Source of the DNA: Candidatus Omnitrophota bacterium
Lineage (GTDB): Bacteria > Omnitrophota > Gorgyraeia > Duberdicusellales > 4484-171
DNA: 34,279 nt
Direction: 5' to 3'
NCBI GenBank assembly: GCA_023227945.1
Contig: JALOCC010000015.1
Span: 1-34,279 of the forward strand
Shown in pieces: positions 17,155 through 26,310 of this stretch; within the stretch, counting starts at the first letter, position 1; every line of letters starts with the position of its first letter. A model generated the notes under the pieces. It saw nothing but the letters and a program-made list of their open reading frames with translations, made no database searches and was not told the DNA's origin. A program made the position numbers and the translations under genes.

Positions 17155-17904
17155 TTATTTCCTAAGTTCGAAAATTTTCCCTGCAAGTTTATCTCCAGTG
17201 AATCCAACAACTATTCCCACAAGACAAGCAACAATATACGACCTAAGATCCCCATCTTTAATCATCGTCCATCCTGCAAGGGTAGCTACAAACCAAACAA
17301 AAAGAAAATAAGTATAATAATGCTTATGTTTTTTAGAATTACCATCGCTCTCCGTGCGGCTGTTATACAATCCTGAAGATATACCTATAGCAGCCCAGCT
17401 AGCACACCATAAAATTTCTTGTAAATAACCGTTTAGCAAACATGGTAGTGCAAATATTCCAATGACTAAGAAAAAGAAAAATGTACTAATGCCTAGGGCT
17501 AAATAGATACAAAACCAATTAAGGCGAATAGGGTTATCTACTTCAGTTCTCTTTATGTAATCAATCGTTAACTGTATTTCTTTCAATAATCTATTACGCT
17601 GTGTATCTTTAGCGTTTTCTGCCCAAGAATTATAAATTCCTTCTAATAGCCTCAAAGATAAATCATAATATTCAAAAAAATTTCTCAACTCAAATGCTAT
17701 TGCAACTTGTCTATCGAGATACGTTTTACCCGTAGATGGCTCAGGTTGAACAAAATCTTTTATTAACGAATGATATACTTCAAACCTTTTTTGTTTTATC
17801 TCTTGACTTCGCAGATTAATATAACGCACAGCAGTCCATGCAATAGACACAACAGAAATAAGGATCCCCACACCTTCGATATTTGCTTTTAAGTATTCAA
17901 TCAT
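17155..17904 (-). CDS. membrane protein of unknown function
   Basis: A 249-residue protein that I do not recognise. An N-terminal hydrophobic segment (about 10-28, VGILISVVSIAWTAV) is followed by a charged, probably helical region (about 30-120) with KRFEVYHSLIKDF and FEYYDLSLRLLEGIY. At least three further hydrophobic segments follow, at about 130-155, 160-178 and 197-240. A single-anchor-plus-helix start of this kind (xLRSQEIKQKRFE) is seen in many poorly characterised accessory membrane proteins. No Shine-Dalgarno is obvious, and it does not overlap its neighbours. Its base composition is AT-rich and it sits apart from the conserved operons, so recent acquisition is possible but not shown. 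Confidence 0.6.
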   Translation of the reverse strand: MIEYLKANIEGVGILISVVSIAWTAVRYINLRSQEIKQKRFEVYHSLIKDFVQPEPSTGKTYLDRQVAIAFELRNFFEYYDLSLRLLEGIYNSWAENAKDTQRNRLLKEIQLTIDYIKRTEVDNPIRLNWFCIYLALGISTFFFFLVIGIFALPCLLNGYLQEILWCASWAAIGISSGLYNSRTESDGNSKKHKHYYTYFLFVWFVATLAGWTMIKDGDLRSYIVACLVGIVVGFTGDKLAGKIFELRK

Positions 17905-17982
17905 TTTATATTTCCATGTAAATATTCACTAAATTATATCGATCAATTAACATAAAAAAACACACGACAACGCTATTTTTTC

Positions 17983-20271
17983 TTACGTCGAAGATAAAAT
18001 ATGGAAATCACGAAGGGCCTCGATAAATTTGTCCGCCAAAACCGGGTCCAGTTTCTTACCTTTGGCTTTTTGTATTTCACTAACCGACTCTTCTACAGAA
18101 AATGCCTGCTTGTAAGACCTTCCTGTAGTTAAAGCGTCAAACATATCAGCAACTGCAATAATCCTCGCCCCCAAAGGTATAAAATCAGCAGCCAAACCAT
18201 GAGGATAACCGCTTCCGTCAAAATTTTCATGGTGATATAGAATATATGGAATAATATCCTTAAACTCTTTAATTGGCTCAAGTATCTTAGCGCTTATTAT
18301 TTCGTGTTCTTTTATTATAGAAAATTCCTCATCGGTCAATTGGCCTTTTTTATGAAGGACGCTATCCGGAATTCCAATCTTACCCAAATCATGCAATAGC
18401 GCGGCTTTTCTTATGCGTTCTTTTTCTTCAGGCGAAAGGCTAAGCTTTTGCGCAAGCATAAGGCTATAATTACAAACTCTTTGGGTGTGCCCCTTAGTAT
18501 ATGCATCCTTTGACTCAAGGGCAGTTACCAGCGAGGCCATCAGTTCAAAATAGGCTTCTTTTATCTTTTGTTCTTCACCCTTGAGCTGGCCGATAAGATT
18601 TAATAATTCTGCATTTTTGTCTTCCGCGGCAAGGCTTAAAGAATAAAGCTGCTGCTCATGTTTTATTTTATGGTGCGTGTCCTTAGGTAATTGTTTTCGT
18701 TCCAGGAAAATTACATCATCGGGGCTTTTCTGAATTTCTGAAATCATAAATTCAGAAGCCTCTAATACGTCTGTATCGGTATTTATATTTACGGCTGACA
18801 GTTTTATTTTAATGCCTTTTTCCGCTACAGTATCATTAAGCATATTTTTTATATAGGCTAAATCCGGGCGCCTTCTCATCAACCCGACTACGATATCGTC
18901 TGTATACCGTGCCCAGAGATTTGATACTGAAAAAAGCGAAACAGAAATCCTATTCCATGTATTTTTCAGCTGTTCAAAGTTTTGAGCTTTCGAATATGCT
19001 TTATAACCATTCAAAAATAATACTACCAAATACTTTTTCTTATTAAAAATACTCTTTGCTTCTAAATAGAGCCTTTCGGAAAAATACCTGATGTTAAATA
19101 AATTTGTCAAAGGGTCTTTTATAAGTTTATTTTTAATTAGCACCAGAAATGCTACAGAAACCGCGTAATTATAAAAACTTCCAAACACCGTGAAAACCAA
19201 GGAACAAACTATTATGTTGCCTAGAGGAAAATACCAGTTAAAAAATCTGAGCACAATATTAAGCCACAATACACAAAGCACCGTACCAAGATAAAGAAAA
19301 ATACCGCGTAGAAACGTGAAAGAACTTAGGATGTATAAGGATACAATTAGAATTGCTACTACCAAAAATAAAGAAATAATTATCGGAACTAATCCCGCGA
19401 GTTTGCCTTCCAATATGTCCAGAATAATATTGATATGGATAAAAACTCCGGGCATAACCCCGAGCGGAGTGCTATGAATATCATGGGCTATACCAAGAGT
19501 AGGAGCGATAAGCACAATTTTATCCTTGAATAACCCTGCGGGAAAATTTTCATTAATCAAATCATACAAAGATATTGTTTTAATATCATTGGGCCTTGCC
19601 AGATAATTTACGTCAAATATATACTGTTGTTCTATTCCGTCTTCCTGAAAATTTAAAGGTTCCGTCTTTTGCCTGGGAATAATATTATTCATTAGTTCTT
19701 GCGAATAATTTTTGTAGGCCGAGGCTATTTTTATTGCAAAAGAAACATCGGAAAAATTATTAAATTTAACGTAACTTATACATTTTCGTTCAATACCATC
19801 GGAATCATAAAGAGAATTAATAAAACCATGTGCAGCTTGTTGCATAAATTCTTTCTTGGGCAAATGAAGCCCGCTTTTATCCCAAAAATACCCAAGTATT
19901 ACTTTGCCATTAAAATCTTTTATGGCAGTAGTGAATGCTTCATCATCCGCTGCAAGCGGGCTTTCGCCTTCAAATATCAAATCGAATCCAACGACCTTAA
20001 CGTTTTGCCCATTAAGAATATTTAAAGCCTTTGCATAAAGGCTCCTTCGCATAGGCCAGCTCTGGCCGATTTTTTTAAAAGAATAATCATCGATTGCTAC
20101 AAGAACTATATGGCTTGTATCAATACTTTTTTTGTTTAAAGAATAGAAGATTTGGCTTGAAAAATCGTCAAGGCCCAGAGAAAGGCGTGAAAGATAAGGA
20201 AATGAGAAAAAAAGCGGTAAGATAGAAACTATCGAGATTAACGCAAGGATTATATAACGTTTTTTATTCAA
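17983..20271 (-). CDS. CHASE2-type sensor with degenerate GGDEF and HD-GYP domains
   Basis: A 762-residue membrane signalling protein. Residues about 5-25 are a membrane anchor. About 30-290 match CHASE2, an extracytoplasmic sensor, with VAIDDYSF, GFDLIFEGESP and VLIAPTLGIAHD. Three hydrophobic segments follow (about 294-375). Residues about 385-515 look like a GGDEF domain (DPLTNLFNIRYFSERL) whose active-site GGDEF is replaced by YTDDI, so cyclase activity is unlikely. A short helical linker leads to HD-GYP (about 575-755) with HD at 627-628 (LLHDLGKIG) and HHENFDGSGYP at 680-690, intact for cyclic-di-GMP hydrolysis. It lies between an unknown membrane protein and a pilin-like gene, so a role in surface behaviour is possible. 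Confidence 0.88.
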   Translation of the reverse strand: MNKKRYIILALISIVSILPLFFSFPYLSRLSLGLDDFSSQIFYSLNKKSIDTSHIVLVAIDDYSFKKIGQSWPMRRSLYAKALNILNGQNVKVVGFDLIFEGESPLAADDEAFTTAIKDFNGKVILGYFWDKSGLHLPKKEFMQQAAHGFINSLYDSDGIERKCISYVKFNNFSDVSFAIKIASAYKNYSQELMNNIIPRQKTEPLNFQEDGIEQQYIFDVNYLARPNDIKTISLYDLINENFPAGLFKDKIVLIAPTLGIAHDIHSTPLGVMPGVFIHINIILDILEGKLAGLVPIIISLFLVVAILIVSLYILSSFTFLRGIFLYLGTVLCVLWLNIVLRFFNWYFPLGNIIVCSLVFTVFGSFYNYAVSVAFLVLIKNKLIKDPLTNLFNIRYFSERLYLEAKSIFNKKKYLVVLFLNGYKAYSKAQNFEQLKNTWNRISVSLFSVSNLWARYTDDIVVGLMRRRPDLAYIKNMLNDTVAEKGIKIKLSAVNINTDTDVLEASEFMISEIQKSPDDVIFLERKQLPKDTHHKIKHEQQLYSLSLAAEDKNAELLNLIGQLKGEEQKIKEAYFELMASLVTALESKDAYTKGHTQRVCNYSLMLAQKLSLSPEEKERIRKAALLHDLGKIGIPDSVLHKKGQLTDEEFSIIKEHEIISAKILEPIKEFKDIIPYILYHHENFDGSGYPHGLAADFIPLGARIIAVADMFDALTTGRSYKQAFSVEESVSEIQKAKGKKLDPVLADKFIEALRDFHILSST

Positions 20272-20401
20272 ATTACCAAAACTTTTGCCTATCTTTGGCC
20301 GTACCCGCTAAAATCTTAACCAACTTGGAGAGCCTAAACCGCTATTGCTCCAAATTTAAAATACACCTGGCTGTTCTTAACCTAAGTGCAATTACTTTAA
20401 C

Positions 20402-21049
20402 TTAACGCCCATGCATCGTGCTGGCACTCGTACTTCTCCTGACCTTTTTATGCTGTTTATTCCTTGTGCATCCATTCGCATAGCTATCTGATTTAACCAA
20501 ACCATATTCCTTGTGCCTTGCATCCAAATCTCCATCGTTTTTAAAAGTATTGCTGGCACAATCGCCAACGATTACGGTTTCTGCCGATTCTGCTACATAT
20601 TGTTGATATGTTTTTCCCGCTAAGCTTGCGTTGATACCGTAAGAAATACCTTCGTTGGCAGCGGGGCACTTTAATGTACTAGCCTCACCAATAAACTTAT
20701 GTATCCAAGGCCCCTTACTTGCTATTGCTGCATAAACCAAACCATTTTTATCCAAATTTGCAAGAAAATAAACCAACTTGATTTTTAATGCCCCTTCTTC
20801 TTTTAAAACCTTTGCCCAGGCGATTTCAAAATTCTTATCGCTAATCTTGCTCAGTGATGCAGGAAAGCTATTCTGCTCTAAGGTCTGCGCTTCAACTGCT
20901 CCTAAAATAGTTCTTAAGTTAATTTCGCAGGTTTTCGTTTTCGCATTCTCGATTGTATTGTTATATAAAGGAATACCTATTGTAGCCAAGATTCCAATTA
21001 TCACTACTACTATCAGTATTTCACTAAGGGTAAAATTCTTCTTCTTCAT
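20402..21049 (-). CDS. type IV pilin-like (pseudopilin) protein
   Basis: A 215-residue protein with a class III signal: MKKKNFTLSEILIVVVIIG, with Glu at +5 after the expected cleavage, then a 20-residue hydrophobic helix (ILIVVVIIGILATIGIPLY). The residue before the cleavage point is Asn rather than the usual Gly. The rest is a globular pilin head, with cysteines near 31, 129, 167 and 183. Start ATG 21049 has GGAGGGGG just upstream; an upstream in-frame start would spoil the short leader. Pseudopilins build type II secretion or type IV pilus fibres. No assembly genes are nearby, so the system it serves is unknown. Confidence 0.85.
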   Translation of the reverse strand: MKKKNFTLSEILIVVVIIGILATIGIPLYNNTIENAKTKTCEINLRTILGAVEAQTLEQNSFPASLSKISDKNFEIAWAKVLKEEGALKIKLVYFLANLDKNGLVYAAIASKGPWIHKFIGEASTLKCPAANEGISYGINASLAGKTYQQYVAESAETVIVGDCASNTFKNDGDLDARHKEYGLVKSDSYANGCTRNKQHKKVRRSTSASTMHGR

Positions 21050-21090
21050 GCTATACCCCCTCCTTTTTTGTATGAATTTAGAACACAATT

Positions 21091-21099
21091 ATTATAACA
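21091..21099 (-). promoter_or_regulatory. extended -10 promoter of the pilin-like gene
   Basis: TGTTATAAT on minus is an extended -10 (TG-n-TATAAT), about 40 nt before the start codon. The -35 region is weak, as is normal for extended -10 promoters. Confidence 0.55.
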
Positions 21100-21143
21100 T
21101 CACCGATAGATAAGTCTATAAAAACAAACTAAGATTATATAAA

Positions 21144-21557
21144 CTATTCTCCGATTATCTTCACGATAACTTTCTTGGGCCGATGGCCGTCAAATTCACC
21201 GTAAAAAATTTGCTCCCAAGGCCCAAAATCTAATTTTCCTTTAGTTATAGCTAAAACCACTTCCCTGCCCATAATGGTGCGCTTAAGATGGGCATGCGCA
21301 TTGCTTTCTCCGGTAAGATTATGGAAATATTTTTTGCCGGAAGATGCCAATTCTTCAAGCCATTTTTTGAAATCTTTTTTTAAGCCTTCTTCTTCATCGT
21401 TTATAAATACTGATGCAGTTATGTGCATTGCGTTAATAAGACAAAGCCCCTCTTTTACCTGGCTCTGCGAAATGATTTCTTTAATTTTTTCAGTAATATT
21501 TATAAATTCTATTTTATCGTTTGTGTTGAAAGTTAAGTATTGGGTATGCGTCTTCAT
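21144..21557 (-). CDS. yjbQ: YjbQ family protein (UPF0047)
   Basis: A 137-residue protein of the YjbQ/UPF0047 family, a small trimeric fold with a conserved His-containing site. Recognisable stretches are [32 protein letters not shown] and [17 protein letters not shown]. Some members have been reported to have weak thiamine-phosphate synthase activity, but the physiological role is not settled. It lies 5 nt after the DUF3108 gene and is the last gene of its cluster. Confidence 0.9.
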   Translation of the reverse strand: MKTHTQYLTFNTNDKIEFINITEKIKEIISQSQVKEGLCLINAMHITASVFINDEEEGLKKDFKKWLEELASSGKKYFHNLTGESNAHAHLKRTIMGREVVLAITKGKLDFGPWEQIFYGEFDGHRPKKVIVKIIGE

Positions 21558-21562
21558 ATATT

Positions 21563-22372
21563 TTACCGTACACAGTCAAAATTTAGGAGTACGGAATCAG
21601 ATTGGCCTATTCTTGTGTTTGCCGTAAAAAATACAGGGATAAGTTTTTCATTCGCACTGACATACGCATCCAATGCCGGGCTGCCAATTATTGCGTTTAT
21701 CAGCTCGGAAGTTAATCTCACCGAAAATACATTGATACGTTCACCTTTAAGCTTCATCAGATATATACCATTAACTTTCATTTTAATCGGCCAGATTCTT
21801 CCGGCATAGAGGATATTAAAATCGTAAGTTCCCTCCGGCTCTAAACCTTTCATGCGAAAATAATACAAAAAGGATAACAAATCGTGGGTATTTTCGCCAA
21901 TTTCTACATCTTTTTTGCGGTTATCATTAAATTTGCATTTTGCTATTTTTTTGTCGCGGTCAAAAATAATAGTTTCTTCGCTTATTTTGCGCCCAAAAGA
22001 TTTCTTTTTATGGAATTTTAAAGATAATCCGCTGGCTTTATCTATATACGTGTCAACTTCATATTTAACATTAAAAAAAATAGAGAAAAAACTGTTCGGA
22101 TTGGCGGTTGCTGTTATATGGTAACAATCGCGGTTATTAACTTCTTCTATGCCTTTTATTTGCAAAATAAGTTTTGCCGAAGGTATGCCGCGCCAGGAAG
22201 CGCCGTATATTAATTTTTCGTCATAAGAAAGGCGTGCGGGCTCTTTCGGTAAGAAACATTGTTCTTGCTTGGGTATACACTGTTTAATAATCTGTGGCCT
22301 ATATGCGCAAGCCGTGGTAGCCAGCAATATACTTAAAAAATAATATTTGCAACACGCCGTTATAAAAGTCAT
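21563..22372 (-). CDS. DUF3108 family probable lipoprotein
   Basis: A 269-residue protein with an N-terminal hydrophobic signal (about 7-21) ending in ATTACAYRP, a plausible but weak lipobox with Cys as the mature first residue. The body matches the DUF3108 pattern: [18 protein letters not shown], then [21 protein letters not shown] and DRDKKIAKC. It is predicted to be an envelope protein. The molecular role is unknown. It is tightly spaced with the FAH-family gene upstream (7 nt) and yjbQ downstream. Confidence 0.8.
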   Translation of the reverse strand: MTFITACCKYYFLSILLATTACAYRPQIIKQCIPKQEQCFLPKEPARLSYDEKLIYGASWRGIPSAKLILQIKGIEEVNNRDCYHITATANPNSFFSIFFNVKYEVDTYIDKASGLSLKFHKKKSFGRKISEETIIFDRDKKIAKCKFNDNRKKDVEIGENTHDLLSFLYYFRMKGLEPEGTYDFNILYAGRIWPIKMKVNGIYLMKLKGERINVFSVRLTSELINAIIGSPALDAYVSANEKLIPVFFTANTRIGQSDSVLLNFDCVR

Positions 22373-22379
22373 TTGAATT

Positions 22380-23132
22380 TTATTTTATGTAATTAGTAAG
22401 TTTCGCTACTTTCTCAATATCAACCTCGATAATATCCCCTCTTTTCATCGGGCCTACGCCAAAAGGTGTTCCTGTTGAAATTACATCACCAGGATAAAGA
22501 GTCATAACCCTGGAAATAAATGGCACCAGATATGCTGGCGGAAAGATAAATTCAGAAGTGCTGGAATCCTGCCGCAATTTTCCGTTTAGATATGAACGGA
22601 TGTTTAAGTTTTGCGGGGAAACTTGCGTTTCAAGCCATGGCCCGAGAGGACAAAAGGTATCAAATGATTTTGCCCTGGTCCACTGCCCGTCTTTTCTTTG
22701 TATGTCTCTTGCGGTTACATCATTAAGGCAGGTATATCCGAGTATATATTTTGACGTATCTTTCGGTTTTATGTTTTTGCCTTCTTTTTTTATTACAATC
22801 GCAAGTTCCGCCTCATAATCAAGCTGGCTAACCGAATTTGGGTAAATTATTGCATCTTTATGCCCGATTAATGAAGTTGGCGGTTTTAAAAAAATAAGCG
22901 GCTCTTGAGGCAGCGGCATGTTGAGCTCACGCGCATGATTTTTGTAATTAAGGCCTATGAGGATAATTTTCGTAGCTTTTGCCGGAGGTAGAAATTTTAT
23001 ATCGCTTACCGGAATCTTTTTTGAAAGCGGCTTAATGTTTTTAAAGGGTTCATCTTTAATAATTTTTATATTTTTTTCTTCGAGTATACCCCAATATTCT
23101 TTCTTATTATGGACAAAATGGATTAATCTCAT
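22380..23132 (-). CDS. fumarylacetoacetate hydrolase (FAH) family protein
   Basis: A 250-residue protein. The FAH catalytic domain begins at GLNYKNHARELN (about 65-76). Metal ligands are DYEAELAIVI (two Glu) and the Asp of CLNDVTARDIQ, followed by KSFDTFCPLGPW and GDVISTGTPFGVGPM. Family members hydrolyse or decarboxylate 2-oxo acids, for example oxaloacetate or acylpyruvates. The substrate cannot be told from sequence. It overlaps aroA as ATGA, so the two are translationally coupled. Confidence 0.9.
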   Translation of the reverse strand: MRLIHFVHNKKEYWGILEEKNIKIIKDEPFKNIKPLSKKIPVSDIKFLPPAKATKIILIGLNYKNHARELNMPLPQEPLIFLKPPTSLIGHKDAIIYPNSVSQLDYEAELAIVIKKEGKNIKPKDTSKYILGYTCLNDVTARDIQRKDGQWTRAKSFDTFCPLGPWLETQVSPQNLNIRSYLNGKLRQDSSTSEFIFPPAYLVPFISRVMTLYPGDVISTGTPFGVGPMKRGDIIEVDIEKVAKLTNYIK

Positions 23133-24457
23133 TTATATAATGACTTTACCAAAGAAATAAATTCCGGAAACGATTTATTAATGCAACGAGTATCATCAAT
23201 TCTGCTTTCACCCTCCAAAGCCATAGCAAAAATTATCATGCTCATTGCTGTACGATGGTCATGGAAACTCTCGAAATTTACGGGCTTGGGCTTGCCTATA
23301 TCGGTGATTACAATCTTTAAATCATCGCCATAAGATTCCTCACAAATATCAACACCTGCCCTGCTTAAATTGACCATCATTGACTTGACCCTGTCTGTTT
23401 CTTTAACTTTCAGCTCTTTTACCCCTTTGATTTCGGTCCTACCTTTTGCGAAGCTGGAAGCTACGCATAAAACCGGGATCTCATCAATCATTGATGGCAC
23501 CTCATATGGCTCAACTATGGTAGCTTTCAATTGCGAACTCTCTACTACTATATCTGCATATGGCTCGTACGCATTTTTCTCGTTTGTTATTTTAATATTT
23601 GCCCCCATGCGTTTTAACACATTCAACAAACCGCACCGCGTAGGGTTAGTATTCACATCTTTAATTATTAAACGGCTGTTTTTTAGTATCAAACCTAATA
23701 CGATAAAAAATGCAGCCGAAGAAAAATCTGCGGGTATGAATAGTTCTTTCGGAGATATCAATCCTTCAACCGGCTGGCAGGCAATAGTTGTATCTTTGGC
23801 CATTACGCCTGCGCCGAAAAGTTTTAACATCCGTTCTGTATGGTCACGCGACTTGTAAGGCTCGGTAATTGTAGTTATTCCATTTGCGTAAAGTGAAGCG
23901 AGCATAATGGCGGATTTAACCTGTGCGCTTGCTATTTCAAGTTTAAATTCACCGGCTTTTATCTTTTTGGCCGGCTCAATGCGCAGCGGTGGATAAATAT
24001 CTCTCTTCCCGCTTATTTTGTCATCTTTGAATGTGCCGCTGATTATTGCCCCCATTTTCTTTAAAGGAGTTATGACTCGTTCCATCGGCCTTTTGGAAAG
24101 CGATGGCGCTGCTTTAAATATAGCAGTAAACTTCTGACAAACAAGCAGCCCGCTTAAAATACGCATAGTTGTGCCGCTTTCAGCGGCAAAAAGCGAAATT
24201 GGCGTTTTCTTAAGCTTAGGGTTAAAATACATACCCGCACTGTTAATTGTAAGTGATTTTTTTGTCAATTTCGCCCCTGCTCCTAATTTCTTCATACAAT
24301 TTAAAGTCGCCAGGATATCATCGCTTTCGATGAAAGGCTTTATGGTTGTTTTACCTTTACAAAGAGAAGAAAGAATAACCGCTCTGTGGGATATAGATTT
24401 ATCCGGAGGAACAGTTATCGTTTTGTTAATGTTGAGTAGGGGTTTTATGGTATACAT
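23129..24457 (-). CDS. aroA: 3-phosphoshikimate 1-carboxyvinyltransferase (EPSP synthase)
   Basis: A 442-residue enzyme that joins shikimate-3-phosphate and phosphoenolpyruvate in the sixth step of aromatic amino acid synthesis. Key stretches are PPDKSISHRAVILSS, AAESGTTMRILSGLL, KRPMERVITPLKKMG, SAQVKSAIMLAS, RDHTERML and KETDRVKSM, and all are intact. It precedes the FAH-family gene and follows rluD across a word palindrome. Confidence 0.98.
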   Translation of the reverse strand: MYTIKPLLNINKTITVPPDKSISHRAVILSSLCKGKTTIKPFIESDDILATLNCMKKLGAGAKLTKKSLTINSAGMYFNPKLKKTPISLFAAESGTTMRILSGLLVCQKFTAIFKAAPSLSKRPMERVITPLKKMGAIISGTFKDDKISGKRDIYPPLRIEPAKKIKAGEFKLEIASAQVKSAIMLASLYANGITTITEPYKSRDHTERMLKLFGAGVMAKDTTIACQPVEGLISPKELFIPADFSSAAFFIVLGLILKNSRLIIKDVNTNPTRCGLLNVLKRMGANIKITNEKNAYEPYADIVVESSQLKATIVEPYEVPSMIDEIPVLCVASSFAKGRTEIKGVKELKVKETDRVKSMMVNLSRAGVDICEESYGDDLKIVITDIGKPKPVNFESFHDHRTAMSMIIFAMALEGESRIDDTRCINKSFPEFISLVKSLYK

Positions 24458-24475
24458 ATTTTTTCATTAATTAAA

Positions 24476-24553
24476 TTGTCACAGGTAACAGGCATCATGT
24501 ATCACGTCTTAAAAAACCTGTTACGTGTTACCTGATACGTGCTACCATTGCGA
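24476..24553. repeat. word palindrome, GGTAACACGT family, copy 1
   Basis: GTCACAGGTAACAGG, CATCATGTATCACG and TTAAAAAA are followed by the inverted set CCTGTTACGTG, TTACCTGATACGTG and CTACC. It fills the aroA-rluD gap. The second copy is at 29154-29222. Confidence 0.85.
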
Positions 24554-24557
24554 CATT

Positions 24558-25451
24558 TTATTTGTGTTCATTAATGAACTTCGTAAACCTTTCCGGCATT
24601 GGCGATATAAATTCCATAAATTTACCGGTACATGGATGAAAAAGGCCTAATTTATGGGCATGCAAAAACATTTCATCATAATCGTCTTTTATGCCGTATT
24701 TTTTATCGCCCACTATGGGAAAACCAAGAAATTTAAGATGCACGCGTATTTGATGCATTCTTCCTGTCAGCAGGTTTATGCCTATGAATGTTGAATCATT
24801 TAGACGTTCCTTTACGTTAAATTCCGTGTATGCTTTTTTCGATTGAAGGAAACTCACCTTCATCCTCAACCGATTTTTTTCATCCCTGCGTAAAGGTAAA
24901 TCAACCACGAGATTATCTTTGTTAACTATGCCCCAGACGATAGCCAGATATTCTTTTTTAATTTTCCTCTTTCTAAACTGCTCAACCAAGTTAAGATGTG
25001 CAAAATTATTTTTCGCAAGCACCAAACATCCGCTGGTCTCGCGATCCAGCCTGTGCACTACGCCCGGGCGGCTTGCGCTTATGCTGGATAAATCTTTCTT
25101 CATATATAAAAGAGCGTTAACCAAAGTATCTTGCACTGATGGTTGCGGCGGATGCACGATAATGTCGGTCGGTTTTTCTACAACCAGAATATCGTTATCT
25201 TCATAGATAATATTAACTTTAAATTCAAATGGTTTCAATACATCTTTTTTATCTTCTTCAATTTCTACGGATATTACTTGTCCGGCTTTTAACCTATAGT
25301 TTGGTTTTTTCGGTTTTCCGTCGACAAGAACACGGTTCATCTTTATGAGTAAATTAAATTTTGTCCGCGAAATTGACTGTAAATTTTGCTGCAGAAATTT
25401 ATCCAAACGCTCTCCGCTAGAATCAGGCTGGACAGTTAATGTGTTCTGCAT
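24558..25451 (-). CDS. rluD: 23S rRNA pseudouridine synthase, RluD/RluA family
   Basis: A 297-residue protein. An N-terminal S4-like RNA-binding domain (SGERLDKFLQQNL) is followed by the RluA-type catalytic domain with PGVVHRLDRETSG (catalytic Asp), KEYLAIVWG, and LLTGRMHQIRVHLKFLG. It isomerises specific uridines of 23S rRNA. The start ATG 25451 lies 1 nt after the lspA stop; a longer upstream frame would only add residues from within lspA. It is part of the dksA-lspA-rluD set. Confidence 0.95.
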   Translation of the reverse strand: MQNTLTVQPDSSGERLDKFLQQNLQSISRTKFNLLIKMNRVLVDGKPKKPNYRLKAGQVISVEIEEDKKDVLKPFEFKVNIIYEDNDILVVEKPTDIIVHPPQPSVQDTLVNALLYMKKDLSSISASRPGVVHRLDRETSGCLVLAKNNFAHLNLVEQFRKRKIKKEYLAIVWGIVNKDNLVVDLPLRRDEKNRLRMKVSFLQSKKAYTEFNVKERLNDSTFIGINLLTGRMHQIRVHLKFLGFPIVGDKKYGIKDDYDEMFLHAHKLGLFHPCTGKFMEFISPMPERFTKFINEHK

Positions 25452-25452
25452 A

Positions 25453-25932
25453 TTATATTTTTTTCGGTTTTCGAAATTCGCTAAGCAGCAGAAGGAAGGC
25501 ACCAATGCTTATAGCGGAATCGGACAAATTAAAAACAGGCCAAACTCTTATATCTATATAATCAACGACAAAACCCAAAAAAACCCTGTCATAAAGGTTT
25601 GAAAGGGCTCCTCCCATAATCAAACCGCAGGAAATAAGAAAAAATACACTTTTTCTCCTTTCATTTATAACGGTAAAAAGAAACACAAGAAGAAAAATTA
25701 CCCCGGTATAAATCAAAAGAGAAGTTTTTCCTTTCAATATACCGAAAGCAGCGCCTTTGTTAAATACAACAGTGAGATATAAAATATTTTTTATTACGGG
25801 AATGGATTCAAAGGAAGGATTAGCCAAGAAGTATCGTTTTATAAAGAAATCAGCGGTAAATACGAAAGAGGCTACGACACATACAAAAGCAAGGCTTATA
25901 GCTTGTTTTCTTTTTCCATTTTTTCCTGGCAT
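25453..25932 (-). CDS. lspA: lipoprotein signal peptidase (signal peptidase II)
   Basis: A 159-residue membrane enzyme that cleaves prolipoprotein signals. It has four hydrophobic helices and the conserved NKGAAFGIL, GGALSNLYDR and FNLSDSAISIG, with the catalytic Asp pair in VVDYID and NLSD. Start ATG 25932 (MPGKNGKRKQ) gives normal length and overlaps the end of dksA by 37 nt. Longer frames exist but only read dksA sequence. Confidence 0.95.
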   Translation of the reverse strand: MPGKNGKRKQAISLAFVCVVASFVFTADFFIKRYFLANPSFESIPVIKNILYLTVVFNKGAAFGILKGKTSLLIYTGVIFLLVFLFTVINERRKSVFFLISCGLIMGGALSNLYDRVFLGFVVDYIDIRVWPVFNLSDSAISIGAFLLLLSEFRKPKKI

Positions 25933-26288
25933 TTTTTGCAATACTTCACGTAAGGAATAGACTTTAAACGGATGGCGGCGATAACTTTTTCGCACATCTG
26001 GCAAACACCGTATTCTTTAGCTTCTATCCTTTTTAATGCCTCCTCTATCTCAAGAAGCACTTTACGCTCATCGGAAACCAAGCCTAAGCTGAAATCCCTT
26101 TCATAATTATCCGATGCGACATCGGCGATATGCAAACCGTAGCCGGACATATCTCCGGAGATGTCCTTCTGGCTCTTCATAAGAGTATCTTCGGAAATCT
26201 CACGGATTTTGCCCATGACTTCTTCTTTAAGATTTATAAGTTTTTCTTTATACTCTTTTAATTCCTTAGCTGATAAATGAGTCTTCAT
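25896..26288 (-). CDS. TraR/DksA family zinc-finger protein
   Basis: A 130-residue protein. A helical coiled region (about 10-80, KEYKEKLINLKEEVM) precedes a four-cysteine zinc finger (CQMC..CKKC, about 101-125). Family members bind RNA polymerase in its secondary channel and tune transcription of stable-RNA and amino-acid genes, often with ppGpp. The acidic pair at the coiled-coil tip is not obvious, so function may differ from DksA. Start ATG 26288 has AAAGGAGG upstream; the longer frame would read through the neighbouring repeat. It is co-transcribed with lspA and rluD. Confidence 0.88.
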   Translation of the reverse strand: MKTHLSAKELKEYKEKLINLKEEVMGKIREISEDTLMKSQKDISGDMSGYGLHIADVASDNYERDFSLGLVSDERKVLLEIEEALKRIEAKEYGVCQMCEKVIAAIRLKSIPYVKYCKKCQEKMEKENKL

Positions 26289-26310
26289 TATTAATAGCCT
26301 CCTTTGACTA

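Noticed and set aside
17119..17376. Plus-strand frame with a TATAAATAATACAGGGGAGC lead-in
   Set aside because: Most of it lies antisense to the membrane-protein gene and it shows no family features; the promoter-like lead-in is probably chance in AT-rich sequence.
17900..17983. Terminator after the CHASE2-HD-GYP gene
   Set aside because: A T-run exists (about 17954-17960) but the stem before it (CGACG/CGTTGTCG) is too weak and loops out too far to call.
20272..20401. Cyclic-di-GMP riboswitch near the pilin and HD-GYP genes
   Set aside because: The GGAGC..GGCTCTCC hairpin lacks the conserved GEMM core sequences, and nothing similar was found before either gene.
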